Shown here piece by piece: positions 60,495 to 64,000 of a stretch of DNA of 64,000 nt. Both the position numbers and the translations under genes were made by a program. The DNA comes from Mytilus galloprovincialis. Lineage: Eukaryota > Mollusca > Bivalvia > Mytilida > Mytilidae. Under the pieces are notes generated by a model. It had not been told where the DNA came from, searched no databases, and was given only the letters and a program-made list of their open reading frames with translations. The stretch covers positions 31,692,218-31,756,217 of the forward strand of contig NC_134846.1 in NCBI RefSeq assembly GCF_965363235.1, written 5' to 3'. Within the stretch, counting starts at the first letter, position 1; each line of letters starts with the position of its first letter.

Positions 60495-62135
60495 TCAACC
60501 TAAAAAAAAAGACAAAAATGCAAATGAATACGCATGATTTCAAATAGAAATGGTTAGTTTAAAGCTCCCAAACGTTAATATAAATAGAAATATCCGATCT
60601 TTTGTTCAATAGCGAACTGATGTAATTTATTCCAGAAATAAGAGTTTCGTTCTCATAAGAGATCAATTCTCAAATTTTATGATTGAACCGCAACAAAGAG
60701 ATGTATTGTATTATAAGATACTAAGGAACACAATATACCATTTATACAACATGCTGTTACGCATGTTACAGTGTCGGAAATGTTGTGAACTCGCAAACAA
60801 AACAACAACAAATAACAGAGGAATATGTTAGCATTACTGTATGCAAGACAGTCTTGAAAAATTTATGAACGAACACTATTTGTGGGATGAAAATAATGAA
60901 AAAAGATAAATGTCTGTTAATGAATGTTCCTTGTTGTTTGATTGCTGGCTCGGAGCATATCACACATTTGGCTGCATGGTTCCCCGCTTAAATGTTTCAG
61001 CATGACTGCGGAATATACAAATGTCAAGTTTATTAGATAACGATTGGATACCAGTCGAACCACACACTAAAGTCATTCATGTTTATTAATTGATTAAGGA
61101 AAATGTTTGTTTAAACATTTCTTCAACATGGCATAAGAAGATAACCATGATAGACAACGTTCTAAATCAAAAGCGTTAAAATGAACAAACCACACTTTGC
61201 AAGAAAAGATATCTTAATAATGTTTAACTTACATCCTTTACATTTACAATGTTTGCCTTTACAATCACCACGTGCACAACCAGATCGTCTGCAACAATCA
61301 TTACAATTCTTGTCCGCCTGCACCACCTTTTTGTAATTGCGGGACTTACAACCTTTTACAACTAATTTGCATTGATCATCGGTCATGAAAGCTGACTGTC
61401 CATTTACGGATACTATTCCTAAAATATACAATATGCGTAGGAGCTATTGATGTTGGTTTTGAAATCTTAAACTTTTCAGTATGTTCTATTTGAGCGGGTC
61501 CGATCAATTTGGTTGCGTTAAATCTAATAAATTCTTCTCGAAATCCGCTCAAACTGGTCCTAGGCTCAGTGTTAAACTTGTCAGTTTTGAAGGTCTCATT
61601 TATACTTTCCTTGTTGTTGTTTTTTCTTATTTGTGCTGCTGCGCATGTACTCTTTTTTGTCTTACCCTTGGTTAAAGAAAACAAAGTCATGCAGAGAATC
61701 TAATCAAGCAGTCTGGCTACACTTTCATTGAGAACAAGAAAGCCAAAATAGAAACGGTTAAACCGAAATCAAGCAAAACACTATGATAGGTATTTACCTG
61801 GAGTGTTGATTTGAAAAAAATGTTTGGTTAAACCTAAACATTGACACTGGCATCTTTTATTAAATATATATAAACAATTGAACGCATCACAGACAAGCAT
61901 ATGTATTTCAAACATGTTGGTACACGATCATCCATCCAGTACAATGGAACTAGAAAAGCTATAATATACGGATCGGCAAAGCCAGAACTGCTTTCTGTCG
62001 ATTTCAACCAATACAGAACGCAACATCAATCGCTAGGTCAACACAAAATTAGATTTACTGTTTGAAGTCTAGGAAATAATTAAACTTACCAACAAGGCAT
62101 ACGAACAACAGGACTATAGCAAGTGTACTCTTCAT
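60495..62135 (-). CDS. Secreted 10-cysteine basic peptide, copy 3 (three exons)
   Basis: Intact paralogue of copy 1. Exon 1 (62135-62090) encodes MKSTLAIVLLFVCLV plus G before GTAAGT. Exon 2 (61418-61233) gives IVSVNGQSAF, MTDDQCKLVVKGCKSRNYKK, VVQADKNCNDCCRRSGC and ARGDCKGKHCKCKG. Exon 3 opens at 60499 with GT then TGA (stop at 60497-60495). Predicted product 78 residues with the same ten-cysteine spacing as copy 1. The half after the third cysteine is identical to copy 1; the differences (V/A, M/K, K/R, N/K) lie before it. Introns are about 671 and 733 bases. Read without the second splice, the frame continues KLNII and beyond to a later stop, but the donor GTAAGT and the T-rich acceptor are conserved in all three copies, so splicing is preferred. 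Confidence 0.86.
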
Positions 62136-62192
62136 TTTTCTAATTCTATAATATATAATATTATGTAGTTATAGTCAATATTATGCAGGTGG

Positions 62193-62200
62193 TTTTTATA
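62193..62200 (-). promoter_or_regulatory. TATA box of cysteine-rich peptide copy 3
   Basis: TATAAAAA on the minus strand, 65 bases before the ATG, at the same spacing as in copy 1 and within a conserved flank (GCAGGTGG just downstream on the plus strand side). This whole block is absent from copy 2. Confidence 0.6.
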
Positions 62201-62639
62201 TCATTAGTTTGTTTTTTCGTTGTCTTTCCAGGCTTTTATCAATTAAATTATTAATAAATCAATATAAATAATCGAAATAATCTGAACATAAGGTACATGA
62301 ATATGAAGCAAGCTGTGTGAAAAAAGCAACGATGTCCTAACCTAAATCTTTATTTTGATTACCTCAGAAATCATCTACATCTCTTGCCTCCAAAAAAAAA
62401 GAATTCGATGGTAGATCCCAATGAAATAAATCACCATCACTGTATAGACCTGAAGTATTTTGTTTTGTTTCATAACATAACAAAACGAAAACGTGGATGT
62501 ATTTAGATAAATTTGATCACAAAAACACCTTAATAAGAAAACTTTTGATTATATAGTCAAGTTAAGTATTCGTTCAAATAATTATGACTTCATGAAAGGC
62601 GTCAAAGAAAACCTTCAGAGTAGTCTCTCAGCATGTTTA

Positions 62640-62845
62640 AGATGTCATATGCTTAGTAAATACCTATGTTGTATTATCATATACTTAGTACAAATCTATG
62701 TTATACTATTCTTTACATAGGACATATCATTGTTATACTATCATATGTGTAATACTTACCTGTTATACTATCATATACTTAGTACATACATGTACCTATG
62801 TTATACTATTTTATATTTATATTTATTACTTACCTCTATTAGCCT
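62640..62845. repeat. ATAC-rich minisatellite, unit 3
   Basis: About five copies of the unit seen at 43.9 and 52 kb; the shortest of the three arrays. Confidence 0.8.
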
Positions 62846-63475
62846 ACTATAAACCGTTTAATATACCTGTTCGTTAATCCTCTGTTTTTATATACATGTT
62901 CTAGTTCCATTGTCAACATGTCACATTTAATATGAGCACAGATGTCTGTATTCCTTGGGCATTGCATACGATTATTAGCCAGTTAGATAGACCATTATGT
63001 ATGAAACTGTCCCTTTATTAATAAAAAAACAAAATGTTGTTCATTGCAGACTGACAGGGCAGTAATACAACGTCATTGTCAATAAACAGAACTGCTATGA
63101 TGAATAGGGCTGTTCTGAAAAAAAAATCACAATGCCATTATGAAAAAAAACAGTGCCGTTATGAAGAAAAAACAGTGCCAATATGAAAAATAACCGGCGC
63201 CATTAAGAAAATAAAGGCTTTTATGATTTTTCTGTTGTTATCACTTTAGATACATTTCGGGGGAAAAGAAACATCAAGAAATTGGGAATTCTTAAGAATC
63301 ATGATCTTATTTGACCTGGTTGTCTAAATCATAATTACATTACATTGCTCATTTCATGATGTGTATCAATTTATTTAATTTAAGTTTTAAAAATCCAGAA
63401 AGAAATTTTGTATTTTGTAAACCAAACATTGCTTTAAATAGGCCAACAATTAAGCTATACAGTATTTACATTTGC

Positions 63476-64000
63476 AGATACTTATTAGGTTCCGTGGAAA
63501 GACCTATTGATTTTGTTCTGATTATTATTAGGTCTTTCCGCCTTTCCGTGGAAAGACCTATTGATTTCGTTCTGATTATTTTTATTTTTCTTCCGCCTAA
63601 ATTTTTTCTTGCGTAGTATTGTTGTTTCACAAGATGTCGCTTAGATATTTGGAATATGATATTGTAAAGTTTATATGCTTTAAAAACTGACAACCGCGAA
63701 ACAAAATACTTAACGTTGTAAGAGTTACCTCCCCAAACACTGTTTTTTTTTTGGCCACTACTCCTCCGTAATCGTAAAAGATTACGACAAATTTGTTTTA
63801 CCAAATTGCTCGTTACATCTTAAGGATAAGGATTTTAATTTAACCGAAGCTATCCGGAGACTCCATATGAGAGTTATTCCCCCTTATGTATTTGATATAA
63901 GTGAAATGCGTTTCTAACTGGTAAACCATAAGTGATAGAGACCTAAGGTCTTTTGATTTGATATCCTTGGTCCAAAAAAGGTTAAAGGACAAGGTCATAT
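63476..64000 (+). repeat. Dispersed repeat running off the window end, with doubled start
   Basis: TTCCGTGGAAAGACCTATTG is present twice, 63 bases apart (about 63491 and 63554), each followed by TTGTTCTGATTATT. The rest to the window end has repeat-like motifs recalled from bivalves (GAGTTATTCCCCCTTATG, GGACAAGGTCATA). It interrupts unit 3 homology. Confidence 0.55.

Larger units (their letters stand above)
59815..63474. repeat. Tandem duplication unit 3 (holds peptide gene copy 3)
   Basis: Aligns by eye to unit 1 from the CTTCAGATTTTTT segment through the peptide gene, minisatellite, a GCCATTATGAAAA-type tract (about 63115-63210) and on to CAGTATTTACATTT near 63470, where another repeat begins. 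It lacks about 650 bases including the MITE of units 1 and 2. It shares exon 1 and the 44.4-kb tract with unit 1, so unit 2 is the decayed member. Confidence 0.78.

Overview
The window looks like nuclear genomic DNA of a marine bivalve, most likely a mytilid mussel. It is strongly AT-rich, gene-poor and packed with small dispersed repeats that I recognise from memory as typical mussel repeats; no search was run. Only two host gene sets can be supported: a single intron-rich conserved gene in the middle, and a tandem cluster of small secreted cysteine-rich peptide genes at the right. Everything else is transposon debris, minisatellites, short palindromes or unrecognised AT-rich DNA.

Layout. 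1-12 kb: no gene recognised; fragments of dispersed repeats, a LINE tail near 3.3 kb, a short palindrome with a 7-bp target duplication near 3.1 kb and a 177-bp pogo/Tc1-type MITE at 9.1 kb. 12-16.3 kb: the 3' end of an L1/Tx1-like LINE on the minus strand, then a 5'-truncated Jockey/CR1-like LINE on the plus strand ending in a TTA-rich tail, then a 40-bp minisatellite. 16.4-26.6 kb: MITEs, mussel-type dispersed repeats, a 1.25-kb element whose ends carry arrays of 20-bp palindromes, and a decayed 1.19-kb Tc1 element. 28.5-37.2 kb: a minus-strand NAA60 gene (N-alpha-acetyltransferase 60). Four exons are secure and a fifth is likely; the introns hold Harbinger-like, hAT-like, LINE and SINE insertions. 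37.2-40.1 kb: repeats and two more short palindromes.

40.1-63.5 kb: three large imperfect tandem units, each carrying one minus-strand gene of a 10-cysteine, basic, secreted peptide. Copies 1 and 3 are intact (exon 1 signal peptide, exon 2 mature peptide, exon 3 a stop codon plus 3' UTR; conserved TATA box 65 bases before the ATG). Copy 2 has lost promoter and exon 1 and carries a 5-base insertion near the end of exon 2, so it is most likely a pseudogene. Between units 2 and 3 lie remnants of a reverse-transcriptase element.

The genes are functionally unrelated. NAA60 acetylates N-termini of transmembrane proteins at the Golgi. The cysteine-rich cluster fits birth-and-death evolution of a defence-type peptide family, but its function is not shown by the sequence. 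The most unusual non-gene signals are 22-62-bp palindromes flanked by perfect 7-bp direct repeats (3.1, 23.6, 38.9 and 39.5 kb), and a 150-bp element at 47.64 kb built of alternating palindromic units with a 9-bp target duplication and an empty homologous site in the neighbouring unit.
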